Positions 6,161 through 13,979 of a DNA stretch of 16,269 nucleotides are shown here, piece by piece. The stretch covers positions 1-16,269 of the forward strand of contig JBOFIT010000145.1 of assembly GCA_051650305.1 (NCBI GenBank), written 5' to 3'. Positions within the stretch are counted from its first letter, which is position 1; each line of letters opens with the position of its first letter. The notes under the pieces are model-generated. The model was given only the letters and a program-made list of their open reading frames with translations. It made no database searches and was not told the DNA's origin. A program made the translations under genes and the position numbers. The DNA comes from JBOFDK01 sp051650305 (GTDB lineage: Bacteria > Bacillota > Clostridia > Lachnospirales > Cellulosilyticaceae).

Positions 6161-7813
6161 ATGAAAAAGTTTTTAAAAAACGGAATGGTACTGTTTCTTG
6201 CATTTGCAATGATGGGAGGGACAGTGTATGCGAAGCTACCAAATGCCTACTGGAAACCACACAATGGTTATTTAGCAGCTAAGGAAAAAGGGAATACTGC
6301 GGAGCGCATCAAATATGCGGAGCAAATAATTGCTATTATGGAGAAAGAACCTGCTAGTGCTGAGAAAACAAATATTCTTGCTACAAGATATGATGAATTG
6401 GCACGTTATTATGAAGAACAAAAGCAGTATGCTAAAGCTAAAATGTACTATGAGAAGTATATACCTTATGGTACACAAAAAGGATGGACAGATGGCGTAG
6501 TTTTTGCAAAAAATAAACTAAGATTACTTAGTACGACACTTGAAGTTTACAAAGAGACAAGTAATGTAACTGCACCTTTTTATGGTGCTAAATTCGAACC
6601 TAAAAAAGGTGTATATTACGGAAGTGTGTATGATAAGGATCCAGAGATTGGGATAAGATATGACCACGAAGCTATCCGTGCAAAATATCCAGAAGAAGAG
6701 TCATTACTTCTTGCATACCTTGAGTTTGGTCATGAGCCAAGTCGCCTTCAAAATTACTTTGAATTAGCAAAGGCACAAAATAAGGCGATTCTTTTAGCAT
6801 GGAATACACATGGAAGCACTTTTGAGACAATGCATTACCAAGGTGCAAAGCCAGCTAATGTGCAAAAGTACATTGATGATACACTTCAGTACATTGCAGA
6901 ACAAGGTGTACCAGTCTTCTTAAGATTCGCTAATGAAATGAATGTTGGAGATAATGGTAAGGATCCGAAGGCCTATGTAGATACTTTCAGACAAGTAGCA
7001 AAGAAAGCTAAAGCAAAAAGCAACATCGCAATGGTGTGGGCACCTAATGATGTAGCAAGTAATGGTGGACAATTCGAGAAGTATTATCCAGGTGAGGAGT
7101 ATGTGGATTGGGTAGGTATCAGTATGTATCCACTACAATACTTCATGGGGAAAGATGATCAGAATCCACGAACAAAAGAAAATAATGATACAGCATTTCT
7201 TGCAGGATCAAATGCAAATCCACTACTTCGCGTAAAGCCTATAATGGAGTTTATGGAAAAGAATAATATTAAAAAGCCAGTAATGATCACAGAGTTAGGC
7301 ATGCACCATAAAGTGAAGACTTTAAACAAGGATACAACTGCATGGGGGAACTACCAACTTCAAAAAACATATAGTGAACTGATTCGTCAGTATCCACAGA
7401 TTAAAGGGATGTGCTATTTCAATACATTAGTAGCGAATACACCAAATGAATATGCCTTATTTACAAGCCCAACTTTATTAAACACATATAATAAATATGT
7501 AGCAGATTCGATATTTATCAAAGCTATGGGACAAGAAAGCCCAATAAGCTATGGCAAAGTAACGGAGCAACAAGTGATTAATAGAAGTGAAGGTACAGTG
7601 ACACTTAGTGCCAGTGGATACCATCCATTCGTTAATGACCCAGGTCGCATCAAGGTGGAGTATCGTGTAGGTGGTAAATGGATTGCATCACCAAATGTGC
7701 CACCGTATAAGGTGACACTGACACCAGAACAATTAGCATTAGGCAATGAAATTACAGTAAAAATGATCGTTGATGGCAATGTTGTCATGACGAAGAATAT
7801 TAAAGTGCAATAG
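6161..7813 (+). CDS. Secreted GH26-like glycosidase with N-terminal TPR-like helices
   Basis: 550-residue exported protein. Residues 1-24 form a signal peptide ending VYA. Residues 48-125 look like paired TPR-type helices (YDELARYYEEQKQYAKAKMYYEKY). From about 140 to 455 the sequence follows a GH26-like TIM barrel: KFEPKKGVYYGS 144-155, WNTHG 214-218, LRFANEMN 254-261 with E259 as the likely acid/base, MVWAPND 291-297, YYPGEEYVDWVGISMY 308-323, and ITELG 376-380 with E378 as the likely nucleophile. The residue before E259 is Asn, as in clan GH-A generally, rather than the His usual in GH26. The last ~80 residues look like a beta-rich module. GH26 enzymes mostly cut beta-mannans, but its place between two LCP genes argues for a role on the cell's own glycan (inference). 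A start at 6161 follows AGGGGG. Confidence 0.78.
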   Translation: MKKFLKNGMVLFLAFAMMGGTVYAKLPNAYWKPHNGYLAAKEKGNTAERIKYAEQIIAIMEKEPASAEKTNILATRYDELARYYEEQKQYAKAKMYYEKYIPYGTQKGWTDGVVFAKNKLRLLSTTLEVYKETSNVTAPFYGAKFEPKKGVYYGSVYDKDPEIGIRYDHEAIRAKYPEEESLLLAYLEFGHEPSRLQNYFELAKAQNKAILLAWNTHGSTFETMHYQGAKPANVQKYIDDTLQYIAEQGVPVFLRFANEMNVGDNGKDPKAYVDTFRQVAKKAKAKSNIAMVWAPNDVASNGGQFEKYYPGEEYVDWVGISMYPLQYFMGKDDQNPRTKENNDTAFLAGSNANPLLRVKPIMEFMEKNNIKKPVMITELGMHHKVKTLNKDTTAWGNYQLQKTYSELIRQYPQIKGMCYFNTLVANTPNEYALFTSPTLLNTYNKYVADSIFIKAMGQESPISYGKVTEQQVINRSEGTVTLSASGYHPFVNDPGRIKVEYRVGGKWIASPNVPPYKVTLTPEQLALGNEITVKMIVDGNVVMTKNIKVQ

Positions 7814-7827
7814 TAAGAATAATAAGG

Positions 7828-7868
7828 AAAAGATACCTAAGTGTAGACGATACCATAGGTATCTTTTT
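7828..7868 (+). terminator. Rho-independent terminator after the GH26-like gene
   Basis: Bases 7828-7839 (AAAAGATACCTA) pair perfectly with 7856-7867, a 12-bp stem with a 16-base loop, and the 3' arm ends in a T-run at 7864-7868. It separates the glycosidase gene from the second LCP gene. Confidence 0.85.
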
Positions 7869-7869
7869 A

Positions 7870-7910
7870 TTGTTTTTTCATCAAATTATGATATGATAAT
7901 AAAGTATAAT
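7870..7910 (+). promoter_or_regulatory. Possible promoter of the second LCP gene
   Basis: Two alternatives are visible: TTGTTT (7870-7875) with TATGAT (7892-7897) at 16 bases, or a lone perfect TATAAT at 7905-7910 without a good -35. A promoter is expected here because a terminator lies just upstream. The rest of the 80-base leader holds a 7-bp inverted repeat, ATTTTCC (7921-7927) with GGAAAAT (7949-7955). Confidence 0.35.
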
Positions 7911-7991
7911 ATGGAGGAACATTTTCCGTCAAAAAAACGTCCTAAAATGGAAAATAATACAAAATAATGGGAACTTGTAGAGGTGAAAAAA

Positions 7992-9284
7992 ATGGGCACT
8001 AAAAAAACATCTAGGAAGAGGACTAAAAAACAAAAGTTACTTAAAACCTTTTTCAGAGCAGTATTAATTACCTTTCTAACATGTCTAGTGGTAGTAGGTG
8101 GCGTGATATGGGCTTACCAAACTTTTATATATGATGATGGTGGCGTAGGTGGTTCGACCAGTGCAGGAAAAAACGATACAAATAAAACTAAAGAAGAAAA
8201 AGTAAATAAAACCATCGCCGTATTTGGAACAGATATAGATGGCTACCGAACAGATGTTATCTTTGTGGTGAACTTCAATAGTGAGACCAATAAAGCAAAA
8301 GTTGTATCAGTACCACGAGATACCCGAGTAGAATGGTCGACAGAACAAAAAGACCGACTAAGAGAACTTAAAGGTTATAGCCGTCAAGTGAGTAAAATCA
8401 ATGAGATGACAGCTTATGCAGGAATTGAAAATGTCAGAGATTTTACAGTAAGTCAAATCGAGGCTTTATTGGGGATAAAGATTGATAACTATGTAGTCGT
8501 AACCATTGATGCTTTTAGACAGATTGTAGATGCTATTGGTGGTGTAGAAGTAGATGTACCAATGGATATGCATTATGAAGACCCTTATCAAGACTTATAC
8601 ATTCACTTAAATAAAGGACCACAAGTACTAGATGGTAAAAAAGCAGAAATGCTTGTGCGCTTTAGAAAAGGGTATGTAGATGGTGATGAAGGACGTATCC
8701 GTACACAACAACTATTCTTAGAAGCTTTCGCAGATAAGGTTATGAGTCCACAGATTATTACGAAGATACCACAGTTAATCTCTGTGCTCTTTAGTGCAGT
8801 ATCAACAGACGTACAGCTGAATGAGATTCTTCCTTATTATGGGCATGTAAAGAAGTTTGATACACAGAATCTTGAGTTCCATACCATACCAGGAGAAGCG
8901 AAGTATATGAATGGTGCATGGTACTATATGCCCGATATGGATGAAATACAGAACTTTAGTAACGGTATTTTCTTTGAACATTTAATGCCTACACAAGAAG
9001 ACTTAGAAACAGGTAAAGTAGTAGTAGACCAAAGTGTAACCATTGAAGTACTCAATGCCAGTGGTGTTAATGGGGCAGCATCAAAGGCTAAAACCACACT
9101 AGAAGAAGCAGGCTATACAGTAGGAAGCATTGGAAACTATACAGGGGACCATCTGGAGATGACAGAAATCTTAGCAAAAGATCTAAACCGTGCACAGCAG
9201 TTTAAGTCATATTATCCATTAGCGACTATTAAAGAAGATGGAACGTTAACAACAGATATCCAGATTCTTTTAGGCAAAAAATAA
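7992..9284 (+). CDS. LCP family ligase with C-terminal LytR_C domain
   Basis: 430-residue type II membrane protein of the LytR-CpsA-Psr family, expected to attach a lipid-linked polymer to peptidoglycan. A very basic cytoplasmic tail and a membrane segment (about 22-43) precede the LCP domain (about 75-255): FGTDIDGYRTD 78-88 with the arginine intact, SVPRDT 106-111, SKINEMTAYAG 134-144, GGVEVDVP 183-190, VRFRKG 222-227 and GRIRTQQ 234-240. Residues 348-430 match a LytR_C domain, with VTIEVLNASGVNGAASKAKTTL as its opening signature. The start at 7992 is preferred over GTG at 7983, because the GTG lies inside the Shine-Dalgarno AGAGGTG (7979-7985). It is a longer paralogue of the LCP gene at 5074. 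Confidence 0.9.
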   Translation: MGTKKTSRKRTKKQKLLKTFFRAVLITFLTCLVVVGGVIWAYQTFIYDDGGVGGSTSAGKNDTNKTKEEKVNKTIAVFGTDIDGYRTDVIFVVNFNSETNKAKVVSVPRDTRVEWSTEQKDRLRELKGYSRQVSKINEMTAYAGIENVRDFTVSQIEALLGIKIDNYVVVTIDAFRQIVDAIGGVEVDVPMDMHYEDPYQDLYIHLNKGPQVLDGKKAEMLVRFRKGYVDGDEGRIRTQQLFLEAFADKVMSPQIITKIPQLISVLFSAVSTDVQLNEILPYYGHVKKFDTQNLEFHTIPGEAKYMNGAWYYMPDMDEIQNFSNGIFFEHLMPTQEDLETGKVVVDQSVTIEVLNASGVNGAASKAKTTLEEAGYTVGSIGNYTGDHLEMTEILAKDLNRAQQFKSYYPLATIKEDGTLTTDIQILLGKK

Positions 9285-9315
9285 CCTGAAGAGTGCATGT
9301 TTTGTTTTATTTTCA

Positions 9316-9344
9316 TTTACAAATAAATTAACTAAAGATAAATA
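9316..9344 (+). promoter_or_regulatory. Weak possible promoter before the phosphodiester glycosidase gene
   Basis: TTTACA at 9316-9321 repeats the -35 seen at 4929 and 6083, but the -10 at 17 bases (TAAATA, 9339-9344) is poor. No terminator is visible between 9285 and 9393, so read-through from the LCP gene is equally likely. A 5-bp hairpin (9362-9366 with 9374-9378) lies just before the ribosome binding site. Confidence 0.25.
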
Positions 9345-9393
9345 AGGTGAAAATAGTTGGGGCTGAAAAAGAATCAGCAATGGAGGAACACAG

Positions 9394-12213
9394 ATGAAAA
9401 AGAAATTGAGAGCAGCACTCTTAGTTGCATGTATGTTATTAACACCTATACAGACCTATGGGGTGGTACTTCATACCGTAAGAGAGGTACAAACCATTAC
9501 CAAAGGGGCCACACTGATTAAAGACCAACTTTTAACAGATGCAGGGTGGCAGGATGTCTATGTACTAAAGATGAACTTGGGTGATCCCAATATCGCTTTA
9601 AAGCCAATCGGTACTGCAAAATTAGGTGAAAAAGAAACGGTATTACAGATGGCAGAAAGAGAAAAAGCATTAGCAGCCATCAATGCAGACTTCTTCAGTA
9701 TGAGTAGCAATGTACCAAGCTTTGGACCGATGATTGAAGCAGGTGAAGTACGCCAAGCATACAATAATAAGCATGTAGCAGTAGGACCAGCCATGGACAT
9801 GGGAACTTTACTGATTGATGATAACAATCAAATCATGATGAATTACTTTTCAGTTGGAATAGATATTTATGGGAATGGGGCAAAGGTAGGAGAAGCCAAT
9901 GCCTATAATAAAATTAGTACGTACATTAATCGACCGATTATCCTTGATACACGTTATATGAAGAGTACCAGTGGTATTGAAAAGCAGTATCCAGGAATTC
10001 ACACCATTGTCGTTGACGGAAATCAAGTAACCTACCATTCAGCAAGAGGTGAAGTGGTCAACATACCTGAGAATGGCTATGTAATGATTATGGATGATGT
10101 GAATGCTGCAACTTACTATGCTGCCCTACCAATAGGAAGTGAAGTAAGCATTGAAATGAACACATACTTAGGGGATCAATTGCTCTCAGCAGTAGAAAAC
10201 ATTGAGATGGGGATTGGTGGAGGCGGCTTACTGATGAAGAATGGCCAAATTTACACCGGTAAAACTAATGTTGTATCAGGGGCGACGAGAAATCCAAGAA
10301 GTGTAGTAGCGACTACCTATAATAAGGATGAAATACTTTTGGTAGCACTAGATGGACGAGGTAATTCTATTGGTGCGACACATACAGAAATGGTGCAACT
10401 GCTTCAAAGATATGGTGTCAAAGATGCCATGTATCTAGATGGAGGAGGCTCCACGACATTAGTCGCAAGGGAGCAGGGTAAAAACCAAGTAACGTTACAA
10501 AACAAACCGTCAGATGGTGCACAGCGTAAAGTCATGAATGGTATTGGTATTTTCTCTACATCTCCAGTAGGCGACACCGCACAACTCTACATAGAACCAG
10601 TCAGAACAAGAACATTTGTAGGAGAACCTATCAAATTAAACATAAGAGCAACAGATAGAAATAGCAATCCAGTAGCACTGGATGGACAAGATATACAGTT
10701 TGAAGTTGTAGGCGTAGAAGGACGCGTTGAAAACAATGTGTTTTACCCAGAAACAGAAGGTAATGCACTGATTGTAGCGAGCGTAGGTGATATACAGGTA
10801 GCAAAAGAAATAGTCGTATCGAAAGCACCAAGAGGCTTAAGTATCGAACCAACCCTTCTCAATATGAATCCAGGCGAAGTCAAAAACCTTCAGATTTACG
10901 GCGTGGATGCAGGTGGCTACAAGATACCGTTAACACCAGATAAAATCACATGGGCAAACACAAATGGTGTGGCACAAGCAGCAGGGAATCAGGTAATCGC
11001 AGGGACTACTGGAACGACTACCCTTGAAGCCCAGTATGGCAATGCAACAGCAAAAGTAAGTGTGGTAGTAGGCGATAATGTGATGCGCCTTGAATCTTTC
11101 GAAGAGTACGTACCCAAATGGGGTGGCAATACAAGTGGTGTGACAGGTAGTGTCCAACCATGTACAGATATTAAATTCCACGGTGAACGTTCGGTTAAGA
11201 TGACCTATACATTTGAGAAAAGTAACAATAAGCAAGTAGCATATACTGTATTTGACAAAGGCATTAACTTACCAAATGATGCAAATAGCTTTAACTTATG
11301 GGTTAATGGGCGTAAGCAAGGTGATACCTTAAAAGTAGAAGTAGTGGATGCCAATGGCAAGAAGCACTATATCAAACTTGCAGACACCATCGACTTTGAA
11401 GGTTGGAAATACTTAAGTGCACCATTAGGAAAAGACATTGCGATGCCAGCCAAGGTAACGAAAGTTTATGCTTATGCACAAAGTGTGCCAGAAAAGCGTA
11501 CGACAGCACTTTACTTTGACCATGCATCCATGACACGTGGAGAAAGAGAACGTGCAGGCATTACAGTTCGTAATGACTATGCATATGATCCAATGTACAG
11601 ACAAAGTCTAGAAGCACCAGTAGGTGACCAGTATGTCATCAATGTGGCAGGACCGACTAAAAATAAGAGCTTGCTACTGGATAATCAAGGCATCCAAACG
11701 ATGCGCCAATCACTTTTAAAAGATGCGAGTAAAGTAATCCTTGCATCTACACAAAACACTGACTTACAGTTAGGTGAGAAGGCAGCCGTTTATCAGAATA
11801 CATATCAGGCAATGGTTCAGAATAATACACAGATGATCTTTTTAGCGACAAACAAAGGTGGTATACGTCAGACAGATATGAGTCAATGGCAGAAAATGAA
11901 AGACACCCTTGAGAAGACTTCTGCAAATCATGTGATTATGGTGATGAGCCATCAGCCACTTACACAGTTTAGCGATGCAAGAGAAGGCTTAGCACTTCAT
12001 AATTACTTGGTAGAGTATAAAGAAAAGACAGGTAAGAATGTCTTTGTCATTACACCAGGTGGTGTGGAGCAAGAAGTACGTATCGAATCAGGTATTCGTT
12101 ATATGCGTACACCAGGTATTGTAGGACCGACAGATGAACTAGAAAAAAGCTCATTCATTCAATTTAAAGTAGTAGGTGATGCGATTTACTACACATTTAA
12201 ATCAATGAAATAA
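9394..12213 (+). CDS. Secreted phosphodiester glycosidase (NAGPA domain) with degenerate metallophosphoesterase-like tail
   Basis: 939-residue exported multidomain protein. A signal peptide (1-23) is followed by a NAGPA/phosphodiester glycosidase domain (about 55-390), the family that hydrolyses sugar-phosphodiester bonds such as GlcNAc-1-phosphodiesters. Motifs: AAINADFFS 94-102, GIGGGGLLMKNG 273-284, RNPRS 299-303, LDGRGNSIGATHTEM 319-333 and LDGGGSTT 348-355. Then come two Ig-like segments (about 395-475 and 480-560) and a jelly-roll-like segment (about 563-715: SFEEY, WGGNTSG, FHGERSVKM). The last ~200 residues follow a calcineurin-type phosphoesterase order (VIMVMSHQP 847-855, a DAREGLALHNYL helix, VFVITPGG 883-890, IESGIRYMRTPG 897-908) but lack GDxxD, GNHD and GHxH metal motifs. 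The start follows GGAGG at 9382-9386. It lies in the same operon as the next gene. Confidence 0.87.
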   Translation: MKKKLRAALLVACMLLTPIQTYGVVLHTVREVQTITKGATLIKDQLLTDAGWQDVYVLKMNLGDPNIALKPIGTAKLGEKETVLQMAEREKALAAINADFFSMSSNVPSFGPMIEAGEVRQAYNNKHVAVGPAMDMGTLLIDDNNQIMMNYFSVGIDIYGNGAKVGEANAYNKISTYINRPIILDTRYMKSTSGIEKQYPGIHTIVVDGNQVTYHSARGEVVNIPENGYVMIMDDVNAATYYAALPIGSEVSIEMNTYLGDQLLSAVENIEMGIGGGGLLMKNGQIYTGKTNVVSGATRNPRSVVATTYNKDEILLVALDGRGNSIGATHTEMVQLLQRYGVKDAMYLDGGGSTTLVAREQGKNQVTLQNKPSDGAQRKVMNGIGIFSTSPVGDTAQLYIEPVRTRTFVGEPIKLNIRATDRNSNPVALDGQDIQFEVVGVEGRVENNVFYPETEGNALIVASVGDIQVAKEIVVSKAPRGLSIEPTLLNMNPGEVKNLQIYGVDAGGYKIPLTPDKITWANTNGVAQAAGNQVIAGTTGTTTLEAQYGNATAKVSVVVGDNVMRLESFEEYVPKWGGNTSGVTGSVQPCTDIKFHGERSVKMTYTFEKSNNKQVAYTVFDKGINLPNDANSFNLWVNGRKQGDTLKVEVVDANGKKHYIKLADTIDFEGWKYLSAPLGKDIAMPAKVTKVYAYAQSVPEKRTTALYFDHASMTRGERERAGITVRNDYAYDPMYRQSLEAPVGDQYVINVAGPTKNKSLLLDNQGIQTMRQSLLKDASKVILASTQNTDLQLGEKAAVYQNTYQAMVQNNTQMIFLATNKGGIRQTDMSQWQKMKDTLEKTSANHVIMVMSHQPLTQFSDAREGLALHNYLVEYKEKTGKNVFVITPGGVEQEVRIESGIRYMRTPGIVGPTDELEKSSFIQFKVVGDAIYYTFKSMK

Positions 12214-12235
12214 CAGAGAGAAGGAGGGGTTTTAG

Positions 12236-12751
12236 ATGAAGAAGATGGCAACAAGCATAGCACTGTGTACACTGTTACTAGCGGGAACCACTTATGCTGC
12301 TGTGAATCAAGCAGGTAGTAAGGAAGACCCACTCGTGACCAAAAGCTATGTAGATAAGCAGATAGCAGCAATGGGGGGAAGTAGTTCTAGTACAAGTCAT
12401 TTAGCTGAGCAAATTAAAGCTCAGCAAGACTTGTTAGATATTTTACTCGAACAAGTAAGTGGCTTACAATCAGGTACAACATCAGGCGCAAAGTATGAAC
12501 TCGTAACCATTCCACAAGGTAGTAGCATCATCGGGGAGCAAAGCTCAGAAATGATCTTACGTGGTGGACGTGGTAAAATAGTAGGTTCAGCCAATGGTGG
12601 GGTACAAGATGTGACAGATGGCGTGGATTTACAACATGGTGTAGCCGCACCAAAATACCATTTGATGATTATTCCAAGGACAGAAGGCAGAGGTATTTTT
12701 GCTGAAACCGAAATCATAGTAATGGTAAGAGGTGGATATACTATACAATAA
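12236..12751 (+). CDS. Small secreted protein of unknown family with glycine-rich C-terminal motif
   Basis: 171-residue protein with a signal peptide (1-21, cleaved after TYA). The mature N-terminus reads EDPLVTKSYVDKQI (30-43), then a Ser-rich linker, a short amphipathic helix or coiled coil (about 55-78), and a compact domain from 86: YELVTIPQGSSIIG, LRGGRGKIVGS 108-118, GGVQDVTDGVDLQHG 121-135, and YHLMIIPRTEGRGI 141-154, ending MVRGGYTIQ. The spacing of glycines and prolines looks like a conserved fold, but I cannot name the family and assign no function. AAGGAGG at 12221-12227 precedes the ATG, 22 bases after the phosphodiester glycosidase stop, so the two are co-transcribed and may act together outside the cell (inference). 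Confidence 0.8.
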   Translation: MKKMATSIALCTLLLAGTTYAAVNQAGSKEDPLVTKSYVDKQIAAMGGSSSSTSHLAEQIKAQQDLLDILLEQVSGLQSGTTSGAKYELVTIPQGSSIIGEQSSEMILRGGRGKIVGSANGGVQDVTDGVDLQHGVAAPKYHLMIIPRTEGRGIFAETEIIVMVRGGYTIQ

Positions 12752-12804
12752 AATGTATTGTACGAGTACATGAAAGAGGGTTATAGGTTACCAAGCAAAA
12801 CCTA
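12744..12804 (+). repeat. Short inverted repeats before the glycosyltransferase gene
   Basis: Three small inverted repeats are packed here: TACAAT/ATTGTA (12744-12749 with 12757-12762), ATGTA/TACAT (12753-12757 with 12767-12771), and TAGGTT/AACCTA (12784-12789 with 12799-12804). The first two exclude each other. None is followed by a T-tract, so this is not an intrinsic terminator; it could affect RNA processing or the next gene's translation. Confidence 0.35.
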
Positions 12805-12830
12805 AATATATAGTATAAGGATGACGAGTT

Positions 12831-13955
12831 TTGCAAAAGTATACAAAGATATTATTAGCAACTATGAGTTTTGATATAGGTGGGGTAGAAACCCATGTAT
12901 TAGAATTAGCAGTCGGATTGAAAGAAGCTGGCTATACACCTATCGTTGCATCAAACGGAGGTGTCTTCGAAGCTGAATTAAAAGAAAAGAATATCAAGCA
13001 TTATAAAGTACCACTTCATAATAAAAATCCTTTAAATATGTGGCGTTCTTACTGGCTTCTAAGAAAAATCATTAAGAAGGAAAAAATCGATATCGTACAT
13101 GCGCATGCTAGAATTCCAGCCTTTATTTTAGGCATACTTGAAAAAAGTATGAAATTCCCTTTTGTAACCTCTGTACATGCTTTGTTTAATACAGCTTGGC
13201 TTTATAAAATGAATAGCAATTGGGGAAAAGCTAGCATTGCAGTAAGTGAAGATTTAAAACAGTATTTAGTAGACTGCTATCACATTCCAAAGGACAATAT
13301 CATTGTAACCATTAATGGTATTTCCACAGATAAATTTGATGCAGCAATTGATACGACAGGTATAGTAGAAGAGTTTAAGATTGATACATCAAAGAAAATC
13401 ATTGGTCATATCAGTCGTTTAGATGAAGACCGTAGTCTTGTGGCAAAGCAATTAGTAGAAATCGCTGAAGACTTATATACAGCTTATCCAAATTCACTTC
13501 TTGTGATTGTAGGGGCTGGGAATGAGTATGAAATGATTAAGAAAAAGGCTGATGAAGTGAATGCGAAGCTTGGCTTTAGCTACATTATCATGACAGGTGC
13601 CAGAACAGATATCAATAAATTCACAGCACTTTCAGATGTGTTTGTAGGTGTAAGCCGTGCAGCATTAGAGGCTATGAGTGCGGAGTGTCCTTGTGTGATT
13701 GCAGGAAATGAAGGGTACATCGGTATCTTTACACCCGAGAAATTAGCACTTGCACAAAAGTCTAACTTCACATGTCGTGAAGAAAAAGCAAGTAATACAA
13801 AAGATTTAAAAGAAGATGTGCTCACATTACTGAACTTAGATGAAGAGGCATCACAGAAGTTAGCCACATATGGTCGTGAAGTTATTAAAGAGCATTATTC
13901 AATCGACCGCATGACTCAAGATAACATTGAACTCTATGAGCGTGGCCTTAAGTAA
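12831..13955 (+). CDS. GT4-like (GT-B fold) glycosyltransferase
   Basis: 374-residue cytoplasmic glycosyltransferase, expected to add a sugar from a nucleotide donor to a lipid-linked glycan. The N-terminal half carries the acceptor-side motif SFDIGGVETHV (13-23) and DIVHAHARIP (87-96). The linker has VTINGISTDKFD (159-170). The donor half has HISRLDEDRS (193-202), IVGAGNEYEM (226-235), TGARTDI (255-261) and SRAALEAMSAECPCVIA (275-291). E280 is the second Glu of the usual EX7E motif, but the first position is V272. A TTG start at 12831 is chosen because AAGGATG lies seven bases upstream and the next ATG would remove the first strand. The gene lies in the surface polysaccharide locus, 24 bases before the flippase gene. 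Confidence 0.85.
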   Translation: MQKYTKILLATMSFDIGGVETHVLELAVGLKEAGYTPIVASNGGVFEAELKEKNIKHYKVPLHNKNPLNMWRSYWLLRKIIKKEKIDIVHAHARIPAFILGILEKSMKFPFVTSVHALFNTAWLYKMNSNWGKASIAVSEDLKQYLVDCYHIPKDNIIVTINGISTDKFDAAIDTTGIVEEFKIDTSKKIIGHISRLDEDRSLVAKQLVEIAEDLYTAYPNSLLVIVGAGNEYEMIKKKADEVNAKLGFSYIIMTGARTDINKFTALSDVFVGVSRAALEAMSAECPCVIAGNEGYIGIFTPEKLALAQKSNFTCREEKASNTKDLKEDVLTLLNLDEEASQKLATYGREVIKEHYSIDRMTQDNIELYERGLK

Positions 13956-13979
13956 AAGAGAGAAGAAAGGAGTACGCCT

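Noticed and set aside
7911..7967. 18-codon frame (opening MEEHFPSKK) in the leader of the second LCP gene
   Set aside because: It looked like a leader peptide, but no Shine-Dalgarno precedes it, it starts directly at a -10-like box, and it has no terminator/antiterminator pair after it.
9285..9393. Possible terminator between the second LCP gene and the phosphodiester glycosidase gene
   Set aside because: The T-rich stretch at 9300-9313 has no GC-rich stem before it, so read-through is likely.
12421..12771. 116-codon minus-strand frame opposite the small secreted protein
   Set aside because: The plus strand has a signal peptide, a strong ribosome binding site and patterned domain sequence; the minus frame has none of these.
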